Shown here piece by piece: positions 43,506 through 52,376 of a stretch of 64,000 nt of DNA. This DNA is from CAZMGV01 sp964621525 [NCBI: uncultured bacterium]. Its GTDB lineage: Bacteria; JAGRBM01. Each line of letters starts with the position of its first letter. Position 1 is the stretch's first letter. Location: the NCBI GenBank assembly GCA_964621525.1, contig CAZUMS010000002.1:76827-140826 (forward strand), read 5' to 3'. The translations under genes were made by a program, and so were the position numbers. Under the pieces are notes generated by a model that saw nothing but the letters and a program-made list of their open reading frames with translations, searched no databases and had not been told where the DNA came from.

Positions 43506-43856
43506 TCAGAGCACCTTCAGCGCATCTTCGGGTTTCGGGCGGCCGAGAGCCGCCTTCTTTCCGCTGACGACAATAGGCCGCTGAATCAGCTTCGGGTGCT
43601 TTACCATGGCGGCGATGAGCTGGTCGCGGGTCTTCTTCGGATCGTCGAGTTTCAGCGCCGAGTAGTCGTCTTCCTTCGTGCGCATGGCCTCGCGGGGCTC
43701 CAGCTTCAGGAGTTTCAGCAGGCCGTCCAGTTCTTCCGCCGTAAGCGGATCCTTTAAATAGTCCCGCACCGTGACCTCGAGTCCCTTCGACTTCAGGAGT
43801 TCCAGTGTCTTGCGGGACGTGGAGCATTTCGGGTTGTGATAGATCGTGACCGTCAT
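43506..43856 (-). CDS. ArsC/Spx-family protein (arsenate reductase-like)
   Basis: The product is 116 aa from the ATG at 43856. A much longer frame continues upstream to 44825, but it only overlaps the methyltransferase gene. The thioredoxin-fold motif YHNPKCSTSRKTLELL has the nucleophilic Cys11, and the Arg of LIQRPIVV and a preceding basic residue match the oxyanion site of glutaredoxin-dependent ArsC. No other ars gene is nearby, so the YfgD-like housekeeping version is as likely as true arsenate resistance. It lies 2 bp after the methyltransferase stop. Confidence 0.86.
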   Translation of the reverse strand: MTVTIYHNPKCSTSRKTLELLKSKGLEVTVRDYLKDPLTAEELDGLLKLLKLEPREAMRTKEDDYSALKLDDPKKTRDQLIAAMVKHPKLIQRPIVVSGKKAALGRPKPEDALKVL

Positions 43857-43858
43857 GA

Positions 43859-44725
43859 TCAGTCCTTTCCTTCGGAACTCCGGACCGCCTGAAGCATGAC
43901 CATGGAGCCGTAGATTTTCCGGTCGCCGGGGATAAAACCGGCACCGCGCAGAATGCCGTCCAGTTCCGAATCGCCGAAGAACCGGAGGCCGGAGAACCGC
44001 TCGGACGCCTTCTGGGCGGCGTTCACCAGAGGGTTCCTCGATGCGTGCGTCGTCAGCAGGCAGAAGGTTCCGCCCGGTTTCAGCACCCCGGCGATCCCCC
44101 TGGCAACCCGGTCCGGATCGGGAAACAGGTGAAAAGCCGCCATGCAGGTCGCATGGTCGAAAAGGGCCTTGCTCCGGAACGGCAGCCTGTGCACGTCGCC
44201 CCGGAGGTAAGTGACGTTGGCGATGCCTTCGCTCCGGGCAAGACGTACGGCTTCCTTCAGCATGGGTGTGGAGATGTCCAAGCCGACAACCTGCCCGCCT
44301 GGGCCCTTTTTCTTTCCGGCCGAGGCCACGAGTCCGGCAATCGGCCGGGTGTAGAGGCCGGGCCCGCAGGCAATGTCGAGGACCAGTTCGCCTCCCGCCG
44401 GGCGAAGCCAGCGCGTCACGTTCCGCATTTCCTCGTTCAGCGTAAGGCCCGGCGAAACCGACTTGATGAATCTCGGCCGCCAGCGTTCCTCGTAGATTTT
44501 CGTGACCGGCGACATTTCCATGAACCGCTGGGAGAACGACGGCCGGTGTCCGCCGGTGTAGAAATCGGGCACGCCGCCCCGGACCGGGTAGGCGCGGGAG
44601 CAGCTGGCGCACCGGAGCTCGCCGTCGGTGAGCTCTCCGCTGGCCGGCAGGGGTTTGGGCCCCGGCACCAGCGTTTCGTGGCCGCAGACAGGGCAGGCAA
44701 AGAGATCGAGGAGGGTGAGCTTCAT
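43859..44725 (-). CDS. SAM-dependent methyltransferase with N-terminal zinc finger (Trm112/RlmA-like)
   Basis: The product is 288 aa. Residues 8-52 contain two Cys pairs (C11, C14, C39, C42) around FACPVCGH and LRCASC, ending in YPVRGGVPDF, the RlmA/Trm112-like zinc module. A class I methyltransferase follows, with VLDIACGPGLYTRP, GLDIS, GDVHRLPF and VLKPGGTFCLLTTH. Similar proteins methylate rRNA or small molecules. The substrate cannot be inferred. It is co-transcribed with the ArsC-like gene. Confidence 0.85.
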   Translation of the reverse strand: MKLTLLDLFACPVCGHETLVPGPKPLPASGELTDGELRCASCSRAYPVRGGVPDFYTGGHRPSFSQRFMEMSPVTKIYEERWRPRFIKSVSPGLTLNEEMRNVTRWLRPAGGELVLDIACGPGLYTRPIAGLVASAGKKKGPGGQVVGLDISTPMLKEAVRLARSEGIANVTYLRGDVHRLPFRSKALFDHATCMAAFHLFPDPDRVARGIAGVLKPGGTFCLLTTHASRNPLVNAAQKASERFSGLRFFGDSELDGILRGAGFIPGDRKIYGSMVMLQAVRSSEGKD

Positions 44726-44907
44726 GGCCGAAATGTGTGTGATCCCACGTACAAATCAAGGGGCCGGGCCGTATCGTTTGGGCAGGGGGCAAGAGAAAGG
44801 GCTCCCCGTGCCGTTCCGGAGCCATTTAACCGTATCCTGTAAACCGGCGTAATTCCGCGTTTCCTGTTAACTGGCTCACAGGGCCGGGCGAGGGGACGCG
44901 CTAAAGT

Positions 44908-45045
44908 AAAACCAGTACCGGACACGAGCGCAGACGGGCACCCGCAAGCGCAGGTCTCCGAAAGCACTCCGGTCCGGGACGGTACCCAACCCTTCTTCCC
45001 TCTACCCGAGCGGTCGTGTTGAGCCACACGGCCGCTCACCCTTTT
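44908..45045 (+). ncRNA. possible structured RNA ending in a hairpin plus T-run (unassigned)
   Basis: The gap 44726-45052 (327 bp) contains no coding ORF. Bases 44913-44993 can fold with closing arms gtacc/ggtac and ggac/gtcc around smaller stems. At 45008-45037 there is a 12-bp hairpin, gagcggtcgtgt / acacggccgctc (one G-T pair), followed by acccTTTTc. This is the shape of a small RNA with an intrinsic terminator on the plus strand. No convincing promoter is present. It could alternatively be a 3' UTR structure of the rhodanese gene on the other strand. It does not fit tmRNA, RNase P, SRP or 6S cores as I know them. Confidence 0.25.
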
Positions 45046-45052
45046 CAGACGG

Positions 45053-45382
45053 TCAGTAGCGCGGAACCTTCGGGTCGATTTCGCGGGACCAGCGGTCGAT
45101 ACCGCCCGCGAGCGAGCGTACATTCGTGTGGCCGTGCTCCTGCCTGAGGTAAGCCGCCGCATTCAGCGAGCGCACGCCGTGGTGGCAGATCGTGACGACC
45201 GGCGCGTCTTTCGGGATATCCTGGGCGATGTCCTGGAACTGGGAGAGGGGGAAGATCCTCGATCCCTGGATGCGGCAGATATCGAATTCGTCGATCTCGC
45301 GCACGTCGGCGAGACAGACGGGTTGCCCGGATTTCAGAAGTTCGGCGAGTTCCTGCGGAGTGATTTCGAGTTCGGCTCTCAT
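45053..45382 (-). CDS. single-domain rhodanese (sulfurtransferase-like)
   Basis: The product is 109 aa, the size of GlpE-type rhodaneses. The active-site loop is CHHGVRS with Cys66 as the persulfide carrier. LADVREIDEFDICRIQGS and AGGIDRWSREID are family signatures. No signal peptide is present, so it is cytoplasmic. The six-residue active loop is the sulfurtransferase form, not the seven-residue Cdc25 form. It is isolated from the cyclase gene by a terminator at 45400-45433. Confidence 0.92.
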   Translation of the reverse strand: MRAELEITPQELAELLKSGQPVCLADVREIDEFDICRIQGSRIFPLSQFQDIAQDIPKDAPVVTICHHGVRSLNAAAYLRQEHGHTNVRSLAGGIDRWSREIDPKVPRY

Positions 45383-45399
45383 GGGGGCGCATCTTTAGT

Positions 45400-45433
45400 G
45401 GAAAAAGAAAAGGCAGGGAACGGGGCCCTGCCT
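45400..45433 (-). terminator. intrinsic terminator of the adenylate cyclase gene
   Basis: The 8-bp perfect stem aggcaggg / ccctgcct (45411-45418 and 45426-45433) has a 7-base loop. On the minus strand it is followed by TTTCTTTTTC. It lies 20 bp after the cyclase stop codon. Confidence 0.8.
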
Positions 45434-45452
45434 CTCCGTTTTCCGGCGGGAT

Positions 45453-47987
45453 CTACTTCGTCTTGGCTACATAGGCGCCGTCCCAGTTCTCCGGGGGCGG
45501 GGCGACAAGGTATTCCTTCGTGCGCTTCATGAAGACTTCCGTCGGGCCGTCGTCGGGCCGGATGGCGAGGATTTTCTCGTAGAGGGCGATGGCGCCCTGG
45601 AAGTCCTTGGAGAGGTGGCGCTTCATGGCCTCTTCCCAGAGAGGGACAACCTCCGCCATGGGGCCGGTCACCGTGTTCTTCTTGCCGAGGACCTCATACA
45701 CCTTCACCGGTTTCGTCTTGCCCTTCACGACGAGGTTGTCGAGGAAGCGGGCGTCGATGCCGTCCTTCGCCATGCCGTAAGTGTCTTCGCCGCACATGAT
45801 GTAGATGTGGTACGCCTTGCACTGGGACTCGAGACGGGCGGCAAGGTTCACCGAGTCGCCCATCATCGTGTAGTTGAAGCGCGACTGGCTGCCCATGTTG
45901 CCAATGACCATGGGGCCGGTGTTGAGACCGATGCGCATGCGCACCTGGGGGAGTCCCTGTTTCAGCCAGCCCTCGCGCAGCTCGGCCAGTTTGGTCTGCA
46001 TGTCGATAGCCGAATGGCAGGCCCGGATCGCATGATCCTCGAACGGAACCGGTGCGCCGTAGAACGAGACAATGGCGTCGCCGATATACTTGTCCACCGT
46101 CGCGTCATACTGGTAGGCGATGTTCGTCATCTCCGTCAGGTAGACGTTCAGGAAGGTGACGAGCTCTTCCGGCTGCATCTTTTCCGAGAAGGTCGAGAAC
46201 CCCTCGATGTCGGAGAAGAACGCCGTGAGAATCTTCTTCTCGCCGCCGAGCTTGAGCGCGCCCGGATCGTCGGCGAGCTTTTTCACCATTTCGGGATGCA
46301 GGTAGTATCCGAAGGCGCTCTTGATCTGGCGCTTTTCCTTCTCTTCCGTCGCGTAACGGTAAACCGTGATCGTCGAATAGGTGGCGACCACCGCCAGCAG
46401 CGGGAACACGAGATTCAGCCAGATTCCCTGCTGGAAGAAGTAGAAGTTCAGCCAGATCACCGCGATCATGGTCAGAAAGGCGACAAACGCGCCGGTCACG
46501 GCGGAGAGCCGCGGCAGGACGAAACCCAGGAACAGGCAGGCCACGAACATGATGAAGATTTCCTGGACGCGGGTCATGGCGTCCGGGGCGCGCTTGAAGT
46601 CCTGGTTCAGGATGTTGTTGATGACGGCGGCGTGGATCTCGACGCCGGGGAGAGCTCGCTCGAACGGCGTGGTCCGGAGGTCGTAGACGCCGACCGACGT
46701 GGCGCCGAACAGGACGATCTTGTCCTTGAAGGTGCCCGGCGCGAAGCTGCCGGAGACGGCGTCGGCGAAGCTGATGTGCGGGTAGGTGCCCTTGCCGCCG
46801 TAGTAGTTAATCAGCAGCTTGCCGCTCTCGTCGGTCGGGATTTCGATGAACTGGTCGCCGTCCAGGGGCCCGATCTTCACGGCGGTCACGCCGTTGAACT
46901 CGTTGTTGTACTCGAAGGCGATCTCGGCGTCGGGAAACGAGTGTTTCAGGTAGGTCCGGGTCATCTCCATGGCCAGTGAGGGAACGACCATGTCCTGGTG
47001 GCGGAGGAATACCTCGTGCTTCCGGATCACGCCATCCACGTCCTGATCGGCGTTGAAGTAGCCGAAGTGCCTGCCGGCCTTCGAGAGAATCTCGATGTTC
47101 GGCACGATACCGAGCACGGGCCAGATCGACATGAACGGTTCGGGGGCGGTCTGCTCCTTCATCTCGATCTTGTTGACGATCTGGCTGGGGGAGACGAGCT
47201 CGAAGCGGGTAATGTTGGAAGTCACTCCGCCTTCGCCGATCTCGTCCTTGTCCTTGAACATGAAATATCCAAGTACCGTGCGGTCGGCGTACTGCTCAAT
47301 GGTCTTTGCGAACGTCTCGTCGGAGCCGAGATGGGCGGCATCGGCGATGTCCTTCTTCAGCCCTTCCTTGGCGCTCATGAGCGCCGCCTCGCGGCTTTTC
47401 AGTTCCTGGTAGATCTCCCTGAGCTCGCCAGCCGGAGTCTGGTTCGGAATCGCGCTGGCGATCTCGTTGATCTTGGATTCGAGATTCGCGGGAAGCAGTC
47501 CGTCGGTCTTGTAGAACGAATCGGCGAGCTTGCGCTCAAGCCCGTCGAAACTCGCCCGGACCACTTTGTCGTTCGGGTCGGGTTCGGCGAACACCGAGTC
47601 GAAACCCATGACGGTGGCGCCGTCGTCCATGATGTTCTTGAGGCCCTTGCCGATCGTGCTGCGCAGCCATGGCCAGCGGCCCAGTTCGGCAATGGCCTTT
47701 TCGTCGATGGTTACGATCACCAGCCGGTCGTCGGCCTTGCGGTCACCGGCGGCGAGGAACCGGTAGTCGTACGCCTTGTTCTCGATCAGCGTGAGAATCT
47801 GGAGCACCCGTTCCTGGACGTAAAGATGGAGCGCGCTCGTTGGCGCCATGACCTTGAATACATAAAGGCCTGCTACCGCCAGAAATACGATCATGGAGAG
47901 CTTCAGCGGGGAGAACCCGAGGGCTCCCTTCACGATGCTGAGCGCACTGCCGCCGGACGCCGCCGGCTTGTTGTCCTTGTCCGCCAC
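45453..47987 (-). CDS. CHASE2-domain class III adenylate cyclase
   Basis: The product is 844 aa. One transmembrane helix (about 30-48) precedes a large extracytoplasmic CHASE2 sensor (about 65-460, with RLVIVTIDEKAIAELGRWPW). Three closely spaced helices follow at about 480-570. The catalytic domain is at about 610-790. The metal-binding Asp residues are in FFSDIEGFS and YIGDAIVSFYG, and MMGDSVNLAARLE supplies the Asp, Asn and Arg. Lys in VDKYIGD with that Asp indicates ATP, not GTP, as substrate. A C-terminal stretch (about 800-844) looks like a TPR hairpin. It would make cAMP in response to an unknown periplasmic cue. Confidence 0.92.
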   Translation of the reverse strand: MADKDNKPAASGGSALSIVKGALGFSPLKLSMIVFLAVAGLYVFKVMAPTSALHLYVQERVLQILTLIENKAYDYRFLAAGDRKADDRLVIVTIDEKAIAELGRWPWLRSTIGKGLKNIMDDGATVMGFDSVFAEPDPNDKVVRASFDGLERKLADSFYKTDGLLPANLESKINEIASAIPNQTPAGELREIYQELKSREAALMSAKEGLKKDIADAAHLGSDETFAKTIEQYADRTVLGYFMFKDKDEIGEGGVTSNITRFELVSPSQIVNKIEMKEQTAPEPFMSIWPVLGIVPNIEILSKAGRHFGYFNADQDVDGVIRKHEVFLRHQDMVVPSLAMEMTRTYLKHSFPDAEIAFEYNNEFNGVTAVKIGPLDGDQFIEIPTDESGKLLINYYGGKGTYPHISFADAVSGSFAPGTFKDKIVLFGATSVGVYDLRTTPFERALPGVEIHAAVINNILNQDFKRAPDAMTRVQEIFIMFVACLFLGFVLPRLSAVTGAFVAFLTMIAVIWLNFYFFQQGIWLNLVFPLLAVVATYSTITVYRYATEEKEKRQIKSAFGYYLHPEMVKKLADDPGALKLGGEKKILTAFFSDIEGFSTFSEKMQPEELVTFLNVYLTEMTNIAYQYDATVDKYIGDAIVSFYGAPVPFEDHAIRACHSAIDMQTKLAELREGWLKQGLPQVRMRIGLNTGPMVIGNMGSQSRFNYTMMGDSVNLAARLESQCKAYHIYIMCGEDTYGMAKDGIDARFLDNLVVKGKTKPVKVYEVLGKKNTVTGPMAEVVPLWEEAMKRHLSKDFQGAIALYEKILAIRPDDGPTEVFMKRTKEYLVAPPPENWDGAYVAKTK

Positions 47988-48040
47988 GATGTTCCCCTTC
48001 GCAGGGGCCCTGAAGACCCCTCAATTCCCGGCCGGAGCGT

Positions 48041-48850
48041 TCAGCCCCGGGCCGGCAGACCCAGTTCCCGCATGACTTCCTTGAGATCCTCCCAGGCGAA
48101 TTTCTTCTGGTTCGGATCCCGGAGCAGGTAGGCGGGGTGGAATGTCGGCATCACTTTAATACCGTCCGCGTTCCGGCGCCACTGGCCCCGGATTTTGGTG
48201 ATCCCCTCGGTGGTGTTCAGCACGAACCGGGTGGAGGGCGCCCCGAGGGTCACGATCACCTGCGGGTTGATCGCCCGGATCTGGCGTACAAGGAACGGCG
48301 AGCAGGCGGCCGTCTCGTCCGGTTCCGGAGGGCGGTCCTTCTGGAAGGCGAGGTCCACCGTGGGGCGGCACTTCACGATATTGGCGATGTAAACGTCCTC
48401 GCGCCTGAGCCCCATCGCCTCGATCATCTTGGTGAGGAGCTGGCCGGCCTTGCCGATGAACGGACGGCCCTGAAGGTCCTCGTCCTTGCCGGGGCCCTCG
48501 CCAATGAACAGCAGCTTTGCCTGCGGGTTCCCCTCGCCGAAGGCGATCTTTGTCCGGGTGCCTGCGAGCTTGCACCGCTGGCAGTCGCCGAGGTCGGCGC
48601 AGATTCCCTCGAGCGTTTCGCCGGAGGGTAATTTGACGGTAGAGGTTGCAGCCATGGGAGGGGCTTCCGGCGCGGGCTGGAGGGCTTCCGGAAATGCGGT
48701 TTCGGTAGTGGCAACCGGGGCCGCCTCTTCCGCAGCCGGAACCGGAATACCGGTTGCCGTCGCCAAGGCCGGGACTTTCGAGGGGTGCACCCAGTCGACT
48801 CCGATGCCCCGGTAATAGGCCGCCGTGGATTTGAGGCGCTTCTGGCTCAC
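48041..48850 (-). CDS. family 4 uracil-DNA glycosylase (Fe-S type)
   Basis: The product is 269 aa with a GTG start at 48850 that overlaps the coaBC stop (GTGA). Residues 1-80 are a variable Pro/Ala-rich leader. The catalytic part (about 85-269) has CQRCKLAGTRTK, IGEGPGKDEDLQGRPFIGKAGQLL, NIVKCRP with the later Cys in AACSPFL, and the HPAYLLR motif. The four Cys are placed for a 4Fe-4S cluster. It excises uracil from DNA. The N-terminal leader is also seen in fusions related to phage SPO1 DNA polymerase, hence the older annotation for this family. Confidence 0.92.
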   Translation of the reverse strand: MSQKRLKSTAAYYRGIGVDWVHPSKVPALATATGIPVPAAEEAAPVATTETAFPEALQPAPEAPPMAATSTVKLPSGETLEGICADLGDCQRCKLAGTRTKIAFGEGNPQAKLLFIGEGPGKDEDLQGRPFIGKAGQLLTKMIEAMGLRREDVYIANIVKCRPTVDLAFQKDRPPEPDETAACSPFLVRQIRAINPQVIVTLGAPSTRFVLNTTEGITKIRGQWRRNADGIKVMPTFHPAYLLRDPNQKKFAWEDLKEVMRELGLPARG

Positions 48851-50106
48851 TGCCGTCTGCTCTTTTTCCCGGTGGCGGAACGCTTTTTGAGGTCAGATGT
48901 TACCCGGTCCCAGATGGCCGAGGCGATGGCCGCCTTCGAGTCCACAGGCAGATGCACGATGTTTCCCGAGCGGAAGTAGACCGTCACGGCATTCGTGTCG
49001 GTCTCGAAGCCGGCGTCCTTGCGGGTCACGTCGTTGGCAACGATGGCGTCCACGTTCTTTTCGGCCAGTTTCGCCTTCGCGTATTTGTCGAGGTCGTGCG
49101 TCTCGGCCGCGAAGCCGACGAGATACTGGCCTTTCTTGCGGCGGCCCAGCTCCCTAAGGATGTCGGCAGTTGGCTCCAGCTCGATCGATTTCTGTTCCTT
49201 CTCGCGGCGCTTCAGCTTCCGGTCAGAGGCGTTCCGGGGCCGATAGTCGGCGACGGCAGAAGTTTTCACGACGATATCCGCCTTGCCGTAGGCTGCCGTC
49301 ATGGCGTCGAACATCTCTTTGGCCGTCTGCACCCGGACCGTTTCGTCGAGACCCGGGGGGACGGGCAGGGCGACGGGACCCGTGACGAGCGTGACCCTGG
49401 CCCCGCGTCGCAGCGCCATCTGTGCCATGGCATAGCCCATCTTCCCCGAGGAGCGGTTCGAGAGAAACCGTACCGGGTCCACGGGCTCACGGGTGGGGCC
49501 GGCCGAGACCAGAACCCGTTTCCCGTCAAGATCTTTCGGGGTGAGGGCAGACGCGGCGGCTTCGACAATGTCGGGAAGCTCCGCAAGACGGCCGGGGCCG
49601 GTCTCGCCGCAGGCGAGATCGCCCGCGCCCGGCGCCACGAACAGGACGCCGCGGCCTTCGAGAAGCCGGAGATTCGCCTTCGTCGCCGGATGTTTCCACA
49701 TCTCCACGTTCATGGCCGGGGCCATGAGGACCGGCGCCGTCGTGGCGAGCAGCACCGTGGACAGGAGATCGTCCGCCATTCCGTGGGCGGCTTTTGCCAG
49801 CCGGTTCGCCGTCGCCGGGGCGACGAGGATCAGGTCCGGTTCGCGGGCCAGGCGGATGTGTCCGATCAGGCTCTCCTCGGTCAGATCGAAAAGGCTGCTT
49901 GCGACGGGCTGGCCCGACAGCGTCTGGAAAGTGAGCGGAGTGACGAACTGTTTTGCGCTCTCCGTGAGCAGCACCCGGACAGATGCGCCCGCCTTCTGAA
50001 GCTGGCGCATCAGCTCGACCGCCTTGTAGGCGGCGATGCCCCCGCCCACGGCGAGGAGGATTTTCTTGCCGTCCAGCGAGGGGTCGGCTGCCGGGGTGCC
50101 GTTCAT
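48847..50106 (-). CDS. coaBC: bifunctional phosphopantothenoylcysteine decarboxylase / phosphopantothenate-cysteine ligase
   Basis: This catalyses two steps of coenzyme A synthesis. The product is 419 aa. The flavin-dependent CoaC half (1-195) has VGGGIAAYKAVELMRQL, the active His region in LIGHIRLAREPDL, and the substrate loop APAMNVEMWKHPA. The CoaB half (200-400) has GPTREPVDPVRFLSNRSSGKMG and the Lys-rich KLKRREKEQ region. Both parts are intact. It is coupled to the UDG gene by a 4 bp overlap, and 1 bp separates it from the upstream small membrane protein. Confidence 0.95.
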   Translation of the reverse strand: MNGTPAADPSLDGKKILLAVGGGIAAYKAVELMRQLQKAGASVRVLLTESAKQFVTPLTFQTLSGQPVASSLFDLTEESLIGHIRLAREPDLILVAPATANRLAKAAHGMADDLLSTVLLATTAPVLMAPAMNVEMWKHPATKANLRLLEGRGVLFVAPGAGDLACGETGPGRLAELPDIVEAAASALTPKDLDGKRVLVSAGPTREPVDPVRFLSNRSSGKMGYAMAQMALRRGARVTLVTGPVALPVPPGLDETVRVQTAKEMFDAMTAAYGKADIVVKTSAVADYRPRNASDRKLKRREKEQKSIELEPTADILRELGRRKKGQYLVGFAAETHDLDKYAKAKLAEKNVDAIVANDVTRKDAGFETDTNAVTVYFRSGNIVHLPVDSKAAIASAIWDRVTSDLKKRSATGKKSRRQ

Positions 50107-50107
50107 G

Positions 50108-50584
50108 TCAGGTCTTCATCCGCTCGGCGATGGAGTCGTAATAGCTCTGCACGTGATCGGTGGTTTTCTGCTCAATGGCCCGCCGGATCTGCGAGATCGG
50201 GAAAATAAACCCCTCCACCGGATGGGTGAGGCAGAGTTCCTTGAACCCCTCGTTGTAGCGCCAGTCACCGCCGAAGGAGCGGCGGATCACCTCTCCGAGG
50301 TAAAGCCCCATCTCCTCGATGGTCGGCTCCGACAGGGTATTCTTGGAGTAGTTCTGCTCGAGCACCGTATCGATCGGCTTCAGCGTGCCGCGGGTGAAGT
50401 CGAGCTTCTGCCCGGTGGCCTTTTCATGATCGCGGGCATAGGCCTCGGCCTTGTCCTTCGCGTAACCGGCCAGCTTTTCCGGCGACGCGCTTGCGAGGTC
50501 ATGGGATTTTTTTGAAAGCAGTACGAACGCCAGCACGGCGGCTAGGGCCGCCACGGCAATCCAGATCAGAACTGAGGTATCCAT
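50108..50584 (-). CDS. small single-TM protein of unknown function
   Basis: The product is 158 aa. An N-terminal helix (about 6-25, LIWIAVAALAAVLAFVLLS) anchors a soluble domain with KKSHDLASASPEKLAGYAKDK, then EPTIEEMGLYLGEVIRRSFGG and FIFPISQIRRAIEQK. The pattern GLYLGEVIRR with LTHPVEGFIFPI suggests a compact alpha/beta domain, but I do not recognise a family. It is the first gene of the coaBC-UDG run. The 117 bp divergent gap before it (50585-50701) has a TTATATAGG box that may be the -10 of the opposite NUDIX gene. Confidence 0.65.
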   Translation of the reverse strand: MDTSVLIWIAVAALAAVLAFVLLSKKSHDLASASPEKLAGYAKDKAEAYARDHEKATGQKLDFTRGTLKPIDTVLEQNYSKNTLSEPTIEEMGLYLGEVIRRSFGGDWRYNEGFKELCLTHPVEGFIFPISQIRRAIEQKTTDHVQSYYDSIAERMKT

Positions 50585-50701
50585 CCGTTTCCTCCGGGAC
50601 GCTCCGTGTCATATCACCGGCCATTTTCGCGGGCAACGGTAGATAGGCTACGCTTTTGCCTCCCGATTATATAGGTTTCTGAGGAACGGAAACGGACGGA
50701 C

Positions 50702-51538
50702 ATGCAGAAATCGATTCCTTTTGCGGCGACGGTTGTACTTCTCCGGGAAGGCACGGGTTCCGGACCCGAAGTCTTCCTTATGAAACGGCATGGAAAGAGC
50801 GGCTTCATGGGGGGCGTCCATGTGTTTCCCGGCGGCAAGCTGGACGACACGGACCGGGATCCCGGCTGGGCTGCGAGGACCGACGCCGCCGATTTCGAAG
50901 CCTCCTGCCGGAGGTGCCGGGGCGCCGATCCCGAAACGCTCCGGGCGCTGGCCGTTGCCTCGATCCGGGAAACGCTGGAAGAAGCCGGCGTCCTGATCGG
51001 CACGCCGGTGCCGCCGGATATTTCCGCCGTCCAGCAGAAACTGAACGCGAAAGAGCTGGAGTTCGCCGCCTGGGCCGCCTCGGCCGGGGTGAAGCTCGGG
51101 GTCTCGAAGCTCGTGCTGTTCGACCACTGGATCACGCCGGAGATCGAACAGAAGCGGTTTGACACCTGGTTCTTCGCCGCCCGCGTGCCCGAAGGGCAGC
51201 AGGCGACGTCGCTGAGCCGCGAGACGACCGAAGGGGTCTGGATGCGGCCCGGTGACGCCGTCGAGCGTTACCAGAAGGGCGAGATCACGCTGGCGCCGCC
51301 CACCTGCACGACGCTGATCCGGCTCGCGAAGGCGTCGTCGCCGGACGATGCGCTCCGGAGGCTCTCGGGGCGGCCGATCGCGACCATGCTGCCGCGCCTC
51401 AAGAACGAGAACGGCCAGATGTATCTGGCGCTGCCGGGGCACCCGTCATATGGAGATCACGAGGGCGATCTGGACCCGGAGGGACCTGCCTGCGTGAAAA
51501 TGGTGAACGGCAAATGGTTCCCCGACATGGCACGCTGA
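50702..51538 (+). CDS. NUDIX hydrolase (NUDT19-like)
   Basis: The product is 278 aa. FAATVVLLREGTG and KSGFMGGVHVFPGGKLDD start the fold, and ASIRETLEEAGVL carries the REx2EExG core of the Nudix box after an insertion of about 40 residues. That insertion, together with EVFLMKRHGKSGFM at the front, is typical of the NUDT19-like CoA/ADP-linked branch. These hydrolyse nucleoside diphosphate-linked compounds. It lies 12 bp before a second NUDIX protein, in the same direction. Confidence 0.85.
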   Translation: MQKSIPFAATVVLLREGTGSGPEVFLMKRHGKSGFMGGVHVFPGGKLDDTDRDPGWAARTDAADFEASCRRCRGADPETLRALAVASIRETLEEAGVLIGTPVPPDISAVQQKLNAKELEFAAWAASAGVKLGVSKLVLFDHWITPEIEQKRFDTWFFAARVPEGQQATSLSRETTEGVWMRPGDAVERYQKGEITLAPPTCTTLIRLAKASSPDDALRRLSGRPIATMLPRLKNENGQMYLALPGHPSYGDHEGDLDPEGPACVKMVNGKWFPDMAR

Positions 51539-51550
51539 ACTGGGACTGAC

Positions 51551-52213
51551 ATGAAGCTGAAGAAGATCCGGGTCGTGAAATCTCCGGTACGGGCCTCCAA
51601 AGCAGGCACTTTCTTTACGGTGGAAAGCTACCGCCTGCAGAACGAGTACGGCGACCGGAAGCCTTCGCCCGTCTACACCTGCGAGAGCGTCCATCGCCGC
51701 GGCACGGACGGCGTCGCCGTCTGCATCTACCGGGTGGAGAAAGAGACGGAAGGACACGCGGAAATCCTGCTCAAGGAGTGCATCCGCCCGCCGCTCTTGC
51801 TGCGGGAAAAGCGCATCGAAGAGGAACGGCCGAATCCCCCGATCCTGCTCGAAGTGGTCGCCGGTTCTAGGGAGCCGGAAGACAAAACCCCGTGGGCGCT
51901 GCGCCAGCGGGCTGCCGCCGAAGTCCGCGAGGAGGCCGGCATCTGGGTGACGGCGAACCGGGTGCGTCCCATGGGACCGCCGGTCTTCACCTCGCCAGGC
52001 GGCCTCTCGGAAGAGGTCCATATCTATTCGTGCGATGTCACCGGCCTTCCCGAGCGCGGACTGGAACTGGACAAGGTGCATCCGCTCGAGATGCACTCGG
52101 TCCTGCACTGGGTGTCCCTCGATATCGCCCGCCGGTGGATCCTCGACGGCACCATCCGCGATGCCAAGACCGAAATCGCCATCCGGCGGCTTATCGACAT
52201 GCGGACGAAGTAG
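51551..52213 (+). CDS. NUDIX-family hydrolase, ADP-ribose pyrophosphatase-like
   Basis: The product is 220 aa. The Nudix helix is AAAEVREEAGIWV with the REx2EExG pattern (here REEAG), preceded by LRQR. The residue expected as the initial Gly of the box is weaker than usual. PPVFTSPGGLSEEVHIYSCDV and the C-terminal RDAKTEIAIRRL fit the ADP-ribose pyrophosphatase (NudF) style. The N-terminal 60 residues (KKIRVVKSPVRASKAG) are divergent. Activity is likely, substrate uncertain. Downstream (52214-52376) are two hairpins, ggggtgt...acacccc and gggcct-ttg-aggccc, and no gene. Confidence 0.78.
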   Translation: MKLKKIRVVKSPVRASKAGTFFTVESYRLQNEYGDRKPSPVYTCESVHRRGTDGVAVCIYRVEKETEGHAEILLKECIRPPLLLREKRIEEERPNPPILLEVVAGSREPEDKTPWALRQRAAAEVREEAGIWVTANRVRPMGPPVFTSPGGLSEEVHIYSCDVTGLPERGLELDKVHPLEMHSVLHWVSLDIARRWILDGTIRDAKTEIAIRRLIDMRTK

Positions 52214-52376
52214 AGCGCAAATTCCCCTGCCGTTCCGGGCGGTTCCGGGGGTGTGACACTACCTGACACACCCCTGTGGCAGGCTGACTTCTGGAAAGTG
52301 CGTGACAAGGGCCGGGGCTCCGTGGTGGGGCCTTTGAGGCCCGTACGCCCCCAGCCGTCTCCGGAGGAACCTGCCC

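Noticed and set aside
43506-44825. A 439-codon frame that would fuse an unknown N-terminus to the ArsC-like protein
   Set aside because: The N-terminal part lies over the methyltransferase gene in another frame and has no domain character. The ArsC fold starts at 43856.
44874-44915. Weak likeness to a c-di-GMP-I riboswitch core (cacaggg ... ggacgc)
   Set aside because: The tetraloop/receptor elements and correct order of stems are missing.
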